Shown here: in pieces, positions 23,315 through 34,368 of the stretch | How positions within the stretch are numbered: the stretch's first letter is position 1 | Layout: each line of letters begins with the position of its first letter | Source: Trachythela sp. YZ-2020 | Taxonomy: Eukaryota > Cnidaria > Anthozoa > Malacalcyonacea > Clavulariidae | DNA: 64,000 bases | Direction: 5' to 3' | Assembly (NCBI GenBank): GCA_016169945.1 | Contig: JADLSH010000327.1 | Span: forward strand, 310,001-374,000 | Made by a program: the position numbers and the translations under genes | The notes under the pieces: model-generated | The model's input: the letters and a program-made list of their open reading frames with translations, nothing else | What the model was told of the DNA's origin: nothing | Database searches by the model: none

Positions 23315-24470
23315 CTGTTCATATCCCTTTTTCTGAACACGATCAAAGTATATGTACAAATTATCAGTGTTAAGACTATAAGCGGTGCTTATATATACAG
23401 AGAAAACAATGTAGTTGATTCAGCAGTGTCGTGGTTTCTCTTAAAAGTTTACACTTGTTTTTGTATATCCTGGGTTTTTTCAGAAAATTTCCGGCCAGTG
23501 ATAATCATCAAAACGTGCTCATAAAAACTCTGCAAACCAACATATTGTTTGACCGCAAGTAAAACTGCATTGTAGGTTTCAATTTTGACAATGCTGCTTA
23601 TTCCAGACAGAATTTTTGTTCACATGCCGAGGAACATGGGATTAGAACGTTTTATCATTGTGATTAAATGATTGATATTCCTCTTTTGATAATAGTCATC
23701 CTGACGTTTGATACTGTTTCCAAGATACGTTTCAGACACCTTGTAAGAGCATGTTTATTTCAGAGTCTGATGGGATGTTTGGGCCATTTGGAGATTTTTT
23801 CGTCAATGGCTATTTGAAAATTCAACTTTGAATCGAAATTCGACCTAACCTTTTCATATATGAAAGACTAGCCTGCAAGGCAGGCTCTCGCGGGTCAGGG
23901 TTAGGAAGACGAGACTGGATGTTTGCTGAGATATTTGCTGAGTTTCAACGTTGATTAGGATTCCGCAAAATGTCAGCCGAAAACAGTTTGTCTGAAAGTT
24001 GATGTTGTTATACTCGTATATTAATTGATATTATCTATGTTAGGCGGGATTGAACATTTCTGTTGCAAAAAAAATGCCCTTCTTGAGCCAGGGACTGCCA
24101 GTAATATGCTAAGAAAAAGAAGTATGTATTTTTAACTTTAGACGAAATTATACTATTTGAGAACATGCTCATCCCATCTAACATAGATCGAACGTTTATA
24201 TGGTAATTTCTCACCCGAGATTTTAGAGAATGCAAAGCCATATACATGCTCTATAACTTGTTAAGAGTTGTAGCCATTTTGCTGATACTTCAATATTTTG
24301 TGAGAGATGTCTATATATAACGGTATTCAAACTGTGGTATTTTGATAACCTGAAATTGGAATCTGGATATATTTCCAGCAATTGATTCTCGTGTTGCATG
24401 TAAAATCATATTTCATTCTCATATAATCAAATAACTACAAGGATAATTCTATAAAATATATCAAATTGAC
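23315..24470 (+). repeat. duplicated 3' flank of paralogue B
   Basis: Near-identical to 944-2,104. At its end AAATTGACTATAAGCTCG joins sequence that in flank A is about 750 bp further on, so B has lost, or never had, the element at 2,274-2,787 and its surroundings. No gene was seen. Confidence 0.75.
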
Positions 24471-26070
24471 TATAAGCTCGTTCGCACTTACGAGAGATAA
24501 TAAGGAATTGAGAAAACTTTTTGTTTCTTTTTGTGAATCTTACTATTCTCCCGTAATGTTCATTCTAAGAGCCGTTAAGTGCAAACGAGATTGGTAGCCA
24601 GTAAATGTTCTCGCATGCATCTTACTTTGTCAATATATTATTATACTTACGTATACTACACCTTTTTCAATTTTTTACTTTGCGTTACGCATTGCGATTT
24701 GTTGGGGCGTTTTCAGATTGAGCTATGATAATGATAAATTTTTTCAAATATAACATGTCGACAGATGTCGTTAGCACATTTTTTTATAAACTATTTTAAA
24801 CATATTAAAGTTGATCCTAAATCAGCCCGACAAATCGCAATGTGTAAACGCATACACTTCCAACAGGGCTTAGTTTTAAATAGATTTTGCCTAACAAGAC
24901 AACATTTTCTCCAATTTCTATTAATTTTCTAAAAAGATATTTTCTTGTTACTCACCATTTCAGAACAAACTATAGGAAAAAATTACTTTGAATACCAAAC
25001 TTCTACAGCTCATAATTGCACGCTCGAGGCATCTTAGAAATTTGTTTTCTCAGTTGTGACGTCACAATAGTCACATGCATGTTAAAAACACACGTTCACT
25101 CATTTTAAAATTAAGAAATAACGAATAAAAAGATTGTAAAAGGTCTTTGTATTCTATTAAGTATATCAAGTTATTTCAAACGCGATTCTTGTCGATACTG
25201 CATGTGGTCGAGTTAAGTCATGTTGCTACGTATATGAGTTTTTTTGAAAACTTCATAATTTCAAGTGAAATAACGTTGTAAATATATAATACGATATATC
25301 TTCATTTCTAACACAATATAGTGTTAATGATATGAATGCAAAAGCTGAGACAAAATGTAAAACGGTGGTGCTGCATAACAAACAAGAAGATGCAATTCGG
25401 ATAAATGACAAATTGACATGTGCTTTAAAACTCGTCAAAAGAGAGAAACATTTGGACTTAATTATATTCCAAGAATTCTTATAAAGTTATTAGCAAAATT
25501 CATAAATGAAAAATGTGCAGCTGTATTCTATTGCTTGCTTTCAATTAAATACAACTATATTTCAATGTGTACGATATTAAACAGTTTTGATTTTTTATCG
25601 GCATTAATTTACCCTTAACTACATACAGGGCACTCACAGACTGCATAGCTCCGCCATCAACTTAAGTCTTAATTCAGCATTTAATCTTATCCAGGCCGCA
25701 AAAGCAAGACAAACGTTTGTAAATTTCTCATTCATCCAAATTAAACCGAAACATAATCGATTTGTTCTTTGCCTCAGTGGCCGCGGAACTTTGGAGGGAA
25801 GCACTGAGTGCATGTGGGGCAGGTGCTTCCTCCCACTCCCTCAACCCTTTTCAAAAATGGCCTCAGAATGCAGGAAATGGTGTTGCAGAGATTTTAAAAA
25901 TCCGGGGGAACCCGTCGGACTTGCATATGATGCTTGTTCCTTACATTCTACATCCAGGATATTTCTCACCCTACTTTTGAGATCCTTCCGCGGCCTTTGC
26001 TTGGCCTATATGATCATTGGTATTAAAATGTTTGATATTTTGTAGTTATCGTGCTAACAGAGGAACACAC
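24470..26070 (+). repeat. gene-flank repeat module, copy 3
   Basis: Matches 2,855-4,260 and carries the inverted pair at 24,687-24,845 (one mismatch in the left arm). Near 25,860-25,915 it includes a piece of the GC-rich high-copy repeat (CAGAATGCAGGAAATGGTGT). No coding potential was recognised. Confidence 0.7.
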
Positions 26071-26079
26071 ACACAAATA

Positions 26080-26310
26080 AACCCAGGTGAACTTCTCCAA
26101 ACACAGGTTCGTACCAAAAATACATCAGTATGGCCACTGAGGCCGAACGAAGTCGAGTTTTTCATGGACTGGTCTGTATAGCAATTGAATCATTGCCACT
26201 AAGTGACGAATGAAGTTGCTCTGTTAATGGACCGGTCCGTAGCAAAAGTACATAATCGAAACAAAATTTTGAACCATGCAAGATGACTTGTTCACGGACC
26301 AATCCCTCTC
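26080..26310 (+). repeat. diverged ~65-bp tandem repeat, block 4
   Basis: Same units as 4,270-4,770 (ATGGACCGGTCCGTAGCAAA; GATGACTTGTTCACGGACCA), ending abruptly near 26,310 in an unrelated segment containing CTCCGCAGAGGCTTTTGAGC. Confidence 0.6.
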
Positions 26311-26460
26311 TCCTCCGCAGAGGCTTTTGAGCGAGCGCTGCACGCAAGATTAGCAAAGATTAACATTATAGCAAAGATTATATTCATTGGGGGAGAGCAA
26401 GACGCGCTTACACGAAGTTTCCGAGGGGGAAAGGAAGGCGCGAGGGGACCCGTCGCCAAT

Positions 26461-26478
26461 CCCTAACCCTAACCCTAT
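26461..26478 (-). repeat. short interstitial telomere-like repeat
   Basis: CCCTAACCCTAACCCTAT is three units of the metazoan telomere motif TTAGGG on the - strand, the last one imperfect. It is too short to show more than a possible break-repair scar or chance. Confidence 0.5.
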
Positions 26479-26612
26479 TGTGTGCGTAACATGGACTTAG
26501 AACCGAAATTATCTTATTTCTTATAAAACCTGAAAATACGGCAATTTCCAAGCAAGTTCGCTTCAGAAAATGCTGTCCTGGAGAATAGAAAATCTGCCTA
26601 TAAAAATAATTA

Positions 26613-27600
26613 ATGATGAGAAAATTTTATCACAGCTATAGACAATTGCGAGACAATTGCGATTTTAAGCATCCAGATTTTTCAAAACCACAATGGGAAG
26701 TACAGAAAAATAAGACTCCATGCCCCTTTCTGCAGAGAAGAGGTTATTGCCTAAAAGGGTTTCAATGCGATTTTTCCCATAATGGTCTTTTACACGGTCG
26801 CTCTGCTTGGCCAACTAGACCACAGATGCACAGATATGGGCAACCCGTTCCTTTTTTATCGCAACAGAATGGTCACTTGGACCACATAACGGTGAGATTC
26901 CAACTAACTTCAATCTCACACAGGCCAGTATGTCCTGTTCCAAAACCAAGACTATCTTAACCGTTGATAAAACCAATAATGGAGATCCCGTTATATCCCC
27001 CCTACTCATATCCCCCCTTTTAAAGTCTCCCATAGGTTCATCCCCTCGTGATTCGAACCCCTCAAATTTGATACACATTAAAACAGATTCTAAACTTTCC
27101 TATAACCCAACGCGTGCATCTGTTCAACGTACTGAAATTTCGTTTATCCTTTCGAACGTAAGATCACTTTTAAACAAAATCGAAGACTTAGAAGTTATTT
27201 TAAGATTACATTGTATCAATATGGCTTTCATCACTGAAACTTGGTTAAACAATAACATTAACGATGGCGCAATCGAAATTGATGGTTACTCCCTTGTTAG
27301 GCGCGATAGAGTTAACAAGGTTGGTGGGGGCGTGTGTGCATTTTTAAAATCGAATATTCCATTTAAACTGTTGCCCGAGTTGCAGCATGATGATTTCGAG
27401 ACTTTGTGGATGTATTTGAGACCATATAAACTTCCCCGAGGCTATTCATGCTTGATCGTGTGCGTCATTTATCATCCTCCAACAAACGATAATCAAACTC
27501 TTGTCGATCATATTATCAACAACCTTGATCTAGCTCTTGTAAAATACCCAAATGCTGGAACCCTCCCCTGCAACCTTCATAATTCTATAACGCGAGAAAT
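26613..27600 (+). pseudogene. 5' fragment of a second LINE: CCCH finger and endonuclease
   Basis: An open frame at 26,613-26,960 contains a C-x8-C-x5-C-x3-H finger (CPFLQRRGYCLKGFQCDFSH), preceded by a half finger (CDFKH). An overlapping frame (26,930-27,619) carries the start of an AP endonuclease: ILSNVRSLLNKIEDL, MAFITETWLNNN, VRRDRVNKVGGGVCAFLK and VCVIYHPPTND. It stops before the GDFN motif, so the domain is truncated and inactive. Finger plus endonuclease is an arrangement of non-LTR retrotransposons, not of a cellular mRNA-binding gene. No reverse transcriptase follows. Confidence 0.75.
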
Positions 27601-27667
27601 TGATATAATGTGCTTTTAAACTAGCTAAAATTCGTTAATTCTATTCAAAATCCACAAGAAAAAGTGG

Positions 27668-27765
27668 ATGGAATTTAAATAAATTTTGGAAGGAAATTTT
27701 GTCAAAAAGAAGGAAATTTTGAGCAGTTGGGAAGGAAATTATTTTTTGGAGAGTGGAAGCACTGG
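27668..27765 (+). repeat. AAGGAAATTT short-repeat array
   Basis: GGAAGGAAATTTTG recurs three to four times with short spacers and is followed by GTGGAAGCACTGGACATCAC. The same combination lies at 62,130-62,262 and, inverted, at 48,365-48,512. Confidence 0.6.
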
Positions 27766-28830
27766 ACATCACTGTTGTTTTTCTGTTTTGAGATAGTGAA
27801 ACTGTGAAAGGTTATATTTTGATATTTGTCATACAAGATTTCTAAAAATATTGTGCAGAAAACGTGATTATTGATATATTTCTATGGACATACGGTGAAA
27901 GTTAAAAGACATGTAAAGGAATTATCGTACTACAGTAAAATACGTGTATGTTTTCAAGCCAGACTGCTGGATATGAAATCATGTAGCTATTGTATCGAGA
28001 TATTTAAATTTCATGAAAAAGGTAAGAAATTGATAAATCAAATGTTTACAGTCATGAAGTTAGTGGAATATTTTAGTGGAATAGATAATTAAGGCAAAAC
28101 CATGCCTCAAAATACAAGAAATTGTAAATACAGAGACATGCGAATTACGAAATAGAAATTTTCCTACACACCAGGGTGCATCGTGATGCATTCCATCAGG
28201 GCTCAGTAAAACACTGCGCCCTGATTCCATGTAAAATCTACGCAGGAGATAAGCCAATATTTACATCGGAGTTCTGTATTTTGAGGGACTAAAATCCATC
28301 TAGAAATAGCTAATCTTGAGTGTCTTAAATACTGTTAACAATCATATTCTTGAAGTTGACAATGAACTCAGGCACAAACTATTAATACTGAAATGTAGAC
28401 TGTAGTTACACTAATTAGTATCTCTAACCTGTGGTGCCAGTGAAGGTAGTGTCTATTAGAAATACTGCGGGTCTTTTGAATCAATCTACCTGAAAAATAC
28501 AACATGAAGAACTTCCTTAAGAAAAATACAACATATACAACAGAAGCGAAGCTCCTTCGTCTGGACGTTTATAGTAGCGAGGGTCAGGGAAAAAGCATGC
28601 GCATTTGATAGTGTATACAAAGTAAATAATAAGCCAATCAGATGGATTTAGTCAAAACAAACTATAAACAAAATATGGAAATTGCATTACAAAATTATGT
28701 TTGTTTGTTTATAGTTTGTTTTGACTAAATCTATCTGATTGGCTTTTTATTTATCACATGATACACTACAAAAGCACATGCTTTTCCCCCCAGTGTATTT
28801 GAAGTTGATTACCTTGTGCAAAACCATATT
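27766..28830 (+). repeat. ~1-kb dispersed repeat, copy without LINE (empty site)
   Basis: Collinear with 10,730-10,899 plus 14,122-14,990. The junction TACGTGTATGTTTTCAAGCC (27,941-27,960) is the pre-insertion site of the LINE. It contains a foldback at 28,580-28,790. A more diverged relative starts at about 62,262. It has no coding capacity of its own. Confidence 0.75.
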
Positions 28831-28957
28831 ATACGATTATATAGCACTTAGCTTGCACCTAACCATCCAAACGGGTAAGTATGGGTGGACTAAGGTGTTA
28901 ATAATGTATTTCTATTATACCTTTTATTTCAACAATTATGATCCATAATGATATATC

Positions 28958-29490
28958 AGTGGTGTAACTTAACTTAACGCTTGCCCGGGGCAAGTGAAAA
29001 TCATTGCGGCAGGTAGAACTTTCTTCTTAGTTGCCCGATCGGGCAAGCTGCTTTCTGTTTCAGCTTTACCAGAAAAAGCTGGCCATCTCTAAGTTATTGT
29101 CCTCAAGTACAGTATTAAATGAGGAAGATATAGACCTTTTAACTATACTATTCATTCTGCTAGATAATTTGAATAAATGTAAATACATCAACACGCCTCA
29201 ACGGACATTGTGCCTCGACTTAAATTCCACTTCAGTTCTTCAGGAAAATAAAAGAATGGTGTAGATTTGTGTTATATAATGCAAATTGTAGTTATCCATC
29301 AACATATCATGCTTACTGCAATCATTTGCTTCAAATTGTGTTATTATGTGAACCAAAGCTAGATCTAATGGCAAGTGAATTATATTCAGGGCAACCATTT
29401 CTCATGTCCAATTTGCCCTGATCGCAAGTGGTCGAAAAAGTTAAGTTTGCCCTGATCGCAAGTGGTCAAAAAAGTTAAGTTACACTGCTG
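28958..29490. mobile_element. hAT-like non-autonomous element
   Basis: The left end CAGTGGTGTAACTTAAC is matched by GTTAAGTTACACTGCTG at the right. The CAGNGGTG-type start is typical of hAT elements, but no 8-bp target duplication is visible. Sub-terminal GCCCTGATCGCAAGTGGTC is tandemly duplicated (29,411-29,485). An open frame of 77 codons at 29,031-29,264 has no recognisable family. Confidence 0.6.
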
Positions 29491-29559
29491 TTGGGGGCTT
29501 CGGTGGCATGATTGGGGGCTTCTGGCATCATGGGAGCTATTAATAGAAAAGGGTGGTTT

Positions 29560-30090
29560 ATTTAATTTAATTTATTAACTTCGCCACTTAAGTAAGTTAC
29601 ATATGAAATGACATTACTTTAACAAATTAAAACATTACAGATTACAACATATTAAGTTACATACTAAAGAAGTACCGTAGTTGTGGCAGGGTAACCTCAA
29701 CAGCTAAATGCCAATTACTGCGGACCCGGGTAGACAAAGGAAAAGTAAAAACAATTAAAAGCAACAAGTTATAGGTGCGTTCAAACTTTGAGCCTTACAA
29801 CAATGTACACAAACAGATTTCCATGTCCGAGAGTTTTCAGAATCGTAACAACTAGATAAAGCAGAAGTATAATACTTCCATAATTTAGCCTTAAAAGATG
29901 ACAAGGAATTGTTCTGTTTACAAATATCATTAGGTCAAATGTTCCAAACTCTAGTGACTCTATTCATATAAGACGTCTGATAAGTTTTTGTTGTACGACA
30001 AAACTGTTGTTGGAAAGTTATCTCATCACTAGAGCAGAAGATCTTGTTAATCGACTCTGTAATTTGGACTTGGGTAATCGACTCTGTAAT
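29560..30090 (-). pseudogene. 3' end of a LINE reverse transcriptase gene
   Basis: Read on the - strand it gives the tail of a non-LTR pol: FCRTTKTYQTSYMNRVTRVW, a stop, then CKQNNSLSSFKAKLWKYYTS and CVHCCKAQSLN. These are typical of the C-terminus, where 'SYxNRVxxxWN' and 'FKxKLxxYY' recur. It ends in a TTAA-rich tail near 29,562. The reverse transcriptase core is missing, so this is a 5'-truncated insertion. Confidence 0.65.
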
Positions 30091-30269
30091 TTGGGCTTTG
30101 ACTTAATGTAATGGTTTAATGCTATCATTGGTTAGCAGAAGATTTGAATTGCCAGACATGCAGTGAATTTTTTCCTGCTTGTATGGCTGAAAGTCATTGC
30201 CAAGCAAGGGTGGTTATCTCATAATTATGAAATATTACAGTACTCTAGTAGTCACACAAATGAATTTGG

Positions 30270-30620
30270 TAGTGTGTGTTCCAGTGAGTATTATGCTTTA
30301 AATGACAGAAAGAAGCACTACTAGGGGTGCCAATTTCTGTATCAAATCCAAATTTAGGCAGGGCAATTATCAAACAAAAATACAATATTTGGGCCTTTGG
30401 GGGTCTCTTCCAGTGAGTATTATGCTTTAAATGACAGAAAGAAGCACTACTATTATTATTATTCAATCGAGTGAGATCAGCGATGGATTTACTGGGGGGT
30501 ACAGGCTACTACAGGGGGTGCGCACCCCCCCTGGCCTTGTCCAAGGGGGGTGCAGGAGGGATGCCAATTTCTATATCAAATCCAAATGGCCTTTGGGGGT
30601 CTCTTTCACCATTTAGGAAA
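30270..30620. repeat. internally duplicated dispersed repeat
   Basis: A ~45-bp block (TCCAGTGAGTATTATGCTTT and AAATGACAGAAAGAAGCACT) occurs at about 30,278-30,328 and 30,409-30,452. ATGCCAATTTCTATATCAAA-type sequence also occurs twice. The region 30,480-31,260 continues with GC-rich high-copy repeat pieces and long C or G runs; no gene. Confidence 0.5.
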
Positions 30621-31287
30621 CTTTATTTTTCAAAAATCTTCTCAGCACGTTGACCTACGAGCTCTCTCCTCAGTGATGAAGACCGGCCTTGGTTGTGGTC
30701 AGGCCAGGGTAACTACTGGAGGGAGAGGAGGGGGGGGGGGGTGGGGGTGAGACACCCCCAAAGTTTGAAAATGGAAATTTTGTAGGGCAAATTTATCAAA
30801 TATTTAATAACTTGTCAGGCAAAAAAGACATTCACGTCAGTTGATGACCAGTCCTCAAAGACCAGTTGGGGCAATTTAAAAAAATTGCTAATCTAATATA
30901 CAACGTTTTCTGACCACCTGAGTTCTGTAAAATCTTCCCCCAAAGTGCACGAAATGGTGTTTCAGAGACTCTAGATTCAAAATTTTCTGGGGGAGCATGC
31001 CCCCATACCCCCCTAGAGCCCTTCTACGTTTTACTACCTGTAGAAGCAGCTTAGTGAAGCAATAGAACTGGAAAGACTTTCTTGGGCTCTCATAAGGTTT
31101 TTTGTTTAAGCCAGCCCCAGTACACTATTTCATGACCACACCCTTTCATCAGGAAAAAATAACCCCCCCCCCCAATGTTTAGACCTACGTTAGGCTCCCG
31201 GTCATGCCCAGGCTTCATGACAAGTGCCCACTTAGCACTCCCCCTCCCCCCCCCCCCCCTACCAGATCAAGCTGGATCCATCCCTGA

Positions 31288-31555
31288 GTGAGATGCCAAC
31301 AAAATCTTGATATTTACCCACAACTTAACATGGCAGTACCCTATAGTATATATACATGAACTTGTGGTTAGAGCTCGACAACTGGACTCTGTAGCTCAGT
31401 TGGTTAGAGCGCTGCACCGGAATCGCAGGACCGCAGGTTCAATTCCTGCCAGGGACCTATAGTTGCATTTTTCGCAGCTGTTCCTGGTTAGGTCTAATAA
31501 ATGTATATAATTTACACTCAATAATTTTCCATCTACAAAACCCTTCAATTATTAT
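31288..31555 (+). repeat. tRNA-derived SINE
   Basis: A tRNA-like body at about 31,385-31,457 has an RNA polymerase III A box (TAGCTCAGTTGG, 31,392-31,403) and a B box (GGTTCAATTCC, 31,436-31,446). Next come a TTGCATTTTTCGCAGCTG segment and an AATGTATATAATTT tail. It is not a functional tRNA: the acceptor ends do not pair and a long unrelated 3' part follows. The head sequence GAGTGAGATGCCAACAAAAT occurs again just after the tail (31,563-31,582). Confidence 0.75.
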
Positions 31556-31607
31556 TCAATCGAGTGAGATGCCAACAAAATCTTGATATTTACTCTACAC
31601 AGTTTAA

Positions 31608-31725
31608 CCTATTAGCTTGCAATGCACCTTACTTTAGTATTCTACTCTGTCTATAACGAAAGAGTATTTTACTCTATTGCCAGACAATTTTAATAATCAG
31701 TGGTAGGGTACTGCCAGTTAATGGA
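31608..31725. mobile_element. MITE of the CCCATTAACTGGC family
   Basis: Reverse-orientation copy ending in GTAGGGTACTGCCAGTTAATGG-type sequence. The interior ACTCTGTCTATAACGAAAGA is disturbed by a small expansion relative to the full copy at 53,839-53,940. Confidence 0.6.
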
Positions 31726-31739
31726 TTAATGTATAGTTA

Positions 31740-33120
31740 TTTTATTTGTCATTATGCCTTCCTATTAAACATAATGGCCAAGTGTTTTCTGCCCAATAAT
31801 TGTAATTAGCAAATATAAATCTCACTGAGGGTATATTTATAATTCTCAGAGAGAGTGATGCAAGCTTGGGCATTTTACCTAGTGTCCATATGACATCATT
31901 TTAAAATTGATAGTGTAGTATTTTGTGATAAATATATTTATTTGTACAGTCTGTTATAAATATGAGTGAATTTTTCATTATAGACACCAATATCTATTTT
32001 ATCCACTAAAACCCTTTGTTTGGTTACAAATACCTGTACATGATAGATAGATTTACGATAGTACTGTATCATTTGCTTAAATCCTCATCAGAGACTACCA
32101 GTGTATTTAAAATTTACCACCTTAATTGTGCCACACCATACAGTATATAGCACTTACTTAAATCGTATCTTCAGTCCAGGGTGAAACTAGGGCCACCAAG
32201 ATACAGTAGTAGAATATTTTCATGCAGTGTGAATCATGGCTCAAATAATGTAAGAATCTATTTAGAATGCAGCAAGGACAGTGCTGAACATTATAATTAT
32301 TATCATGAATTGTGATATTATTTCAAATATGACTCATCCGACATGGCACTGAGTCCGAGATCAATATTTTCGAATCCCTGTAAAATAACTCGAAATTTAT
32401 ACAAATACTAATACAGCAATAGGGGTTTGTAAATATAACCAGCGAGAAATCGATATTTACTTGCACGTGAAGAGAATTAACTCGAAAATACCACTGCCAT
32501 TGTTTTTCCACAAAAATTGTATAGTAATATTGGGGGTGTGAAGTTGGGTTGACACCCTTTTGTTGCTATAAATCTCAGTTCTTAAAACCTTTTTGGCTTA
32601 CATTTCATACAAATTTGGTTAAATTATAGCCTAGTGTCGACCACTGGTCACCGATGAAACTAAAGAGTAAAATGCTTATAAAGGTAAAAAATCGGCTCCT
32701 CTTGTTCACGAAATTTCCCTCATATAAAAGCGTCGCTGACTGGTGAATGATAGTTCGCGAGCGCGAGATGTGCTTCATCTTGCAAAATCGAGTGGCAAAT
32801 TTTGACGTTTATTCAATATACTTGAGAGCCATGGACAGCCAAGAAATACTGTGAAGGGTTAGATCGATTTAACCAATTGAATCCTGCCATTTACTCAGTT
32901 CACGAGCTTTAACAGCCGTACAGCTGGACATATTTTTTCCTAGTTTTGCACTTTTGCTCGGTATTTTGCTAAAGAACTGATATTTTAACTGTTTAACTTG
33001 TGAAAAACATGCAAGTGTCACCAAACGACTTTTATAACGTTTAATAGTTTTTATACAATAGTTTATAGATGTTTTATAACTCTTAGTGAACATTATCTAA
33101 AAGGTTTTTGAAAAATCGCT
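31740..33120. other. intergenic, nothing recognised
   Basis: AT-rich sequence without a credible long coding frame, recognisable protein motif, clear terminal inverted repeat or tandem array on either strand. Confidence 0.5.
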
Positions 33121-33126
33121 TTATTA

Positions 33127-33570
33127 AGGCGCTGTTACACTAAGCAACTTCTCTTGCAACTTGTCTCGCCATTTTGTTGCGACACAAGTGGCACGCGAAA
33201 TTGCAAGGTGTAACATGCCTCGCAATCATGATGTCCCGCAACATTTAGAAACGAAGTAGGATCACATTCTACTTTTCGCAACGATTGCAGCAACGCTGCA
33301 ACGCATTTTTGAAGCATTGCACAGTGTACCATACCTTCGTGCAACTTGTCTCGCAATGTTTACTTGCTGATTGGCTTCCTCTTGGCTCTTGGCTGGCAAT
33401 TTGGCGCCAAACGGTAGCACTAGCTCTTTATGCTATTTTGAACCAAGATCATTGCAAGTTGCATGAAATATATTGTTCAGTGTAACATAGCTTGCAGTGC
33501 AACGCTGAAATCGTTTTTCCTAACATTGCGAGACAAATTGCGAGACAAGTTGCATAGTGTAACAGCGCCT
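33127..33570. mobile_element. Harbinger-like MITE with TTA target duplication
   Basis: AGGCGCTGTTACACTAAGCA and the right-end complement of AGGCGCTGTTACACTATGCA form terminal inverted repeats that extend inward through CAACTTGTCTCGC blocks. TTA flanks both sides (33,124-33,126 and 33,571-33,573). The 3-bp TWA target is the mark of PIF/Harbinger. It is non-coding; open frames inside it are an effect of composition. Confidence 0.75.
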
Positions 33571-33842
33571 TTACTGTCAGGATTGTTTTTATCCAAGCGA
33601 TGTTTGTATCATAGTTAAATCGCTCCTTGGTGTTACTGATGCTTTGTCACATAAAACTAAGGATTATTCAAAGGTTTTTTCATTACAAATCTTTCAGAAT
33701 AGCAAAAATTATTCTCAAAAACCGGGACAATCTTTTTGTTTTGATCGTCGATTTTGCGTGGGAAAGTCCACGTACTTGCCACGCGTTTTTCACTCTCGTC
33801 CCGCGATCATCTCACGTATTATTGTGGGTCGCCACGAACCTA

Positions 33843-34233
33843 CAGGGTGTATAAAAAAACGCAAGGTTTTCAAGCACAATAGATTTTAGGCCCCTGGGAA
33901 TTCAGCGGCAATGTTTTCCTCCGATCGTGCTGTTCTTCGCCTGCCAGAATTACCTGTTGAGATTAAGGCTCGTTCCTTCACTTTGTCGCTTTGTGAGGAG
34001 GGTCCCGATCAGGAAATCTTGCTCGAAAAAGGTTTTGCACTTCAGTTGTGTTTTGATTTCGGTTGTACTGTAAAACTATGAAAATTCGTTGTTCGGTTGT
34101 GAGAGCACCCATTATTAGTTTAGCTGATTTGTGCAATTAGAAGCATTTTAAATTCTCAGGGGCCTAAAATCTATTGTGCTTGAAAACAAAGTGAATATCT
34201 TAGAATTGGTTGCGTTTTTTTTTATACACCCTG
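33843..34233. mobile_element. MITE with CAGGGTGTATAAAAAAACGC ends
   Basis: The left end CAGGGTGTATAAAAAAACGC is matched by GCGTTTTTTTTTATACACCCTG at the right except for A/T run length. Inside, ATAGATTTTAGGCCCCTG and its complement form a second inverted pair. A solo right end (TTTTTATACACCCTG) lies at about 35,604. The ~200-bp middle is unique in this window. Confidence 0.7.
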
Positions 34234-34235
34234 TG

Positions 34236-34368
34236 TATGAACAGGCTTTGTGATTGGTTGATTATGACAATAGAAGACAATAAACTATAGAAATTATTTT
34301 TCAAAAGAACGAGTCATAAACACTGATAACTTTTGTTTCAGAAAGCCAATCACAAAATGTGTTCATAT
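34236..34368. repeat. foldback of the TATGAACAGGCTTTGTGATTGG family
   Basis: TATGAACAGGCTTTGTGATTGG on the left pairs with CCAATCACAAAATGTGTTCATA on the right. The interior is AT-rich. It abuts the MITE at 33,843-34,233. The same sequence forms the core of the element between the DUF6589 and RecQ genes (55,045-55,337). Confidence 0.65.

Noticed and set aside
26613..26960. Cellular CCCH zinc-finger gene
   Set aside because: It overlaps a LINE endonuclease frame and resembles retrotransposon ORF1 arrangements.
31385..31457. Functional tRNA gene (A and B boxes present)
   Set aside because: Acceptor ends do not pair, the same body recurs with a fixed non-tRNA 3' part at 63.0 and 63.8 kb, so it is a SINE.
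33644..33889. Short frames around 33.6-33.9 kb
   Set aside because: They end inside a MITE terminus and have no recognisable domain.
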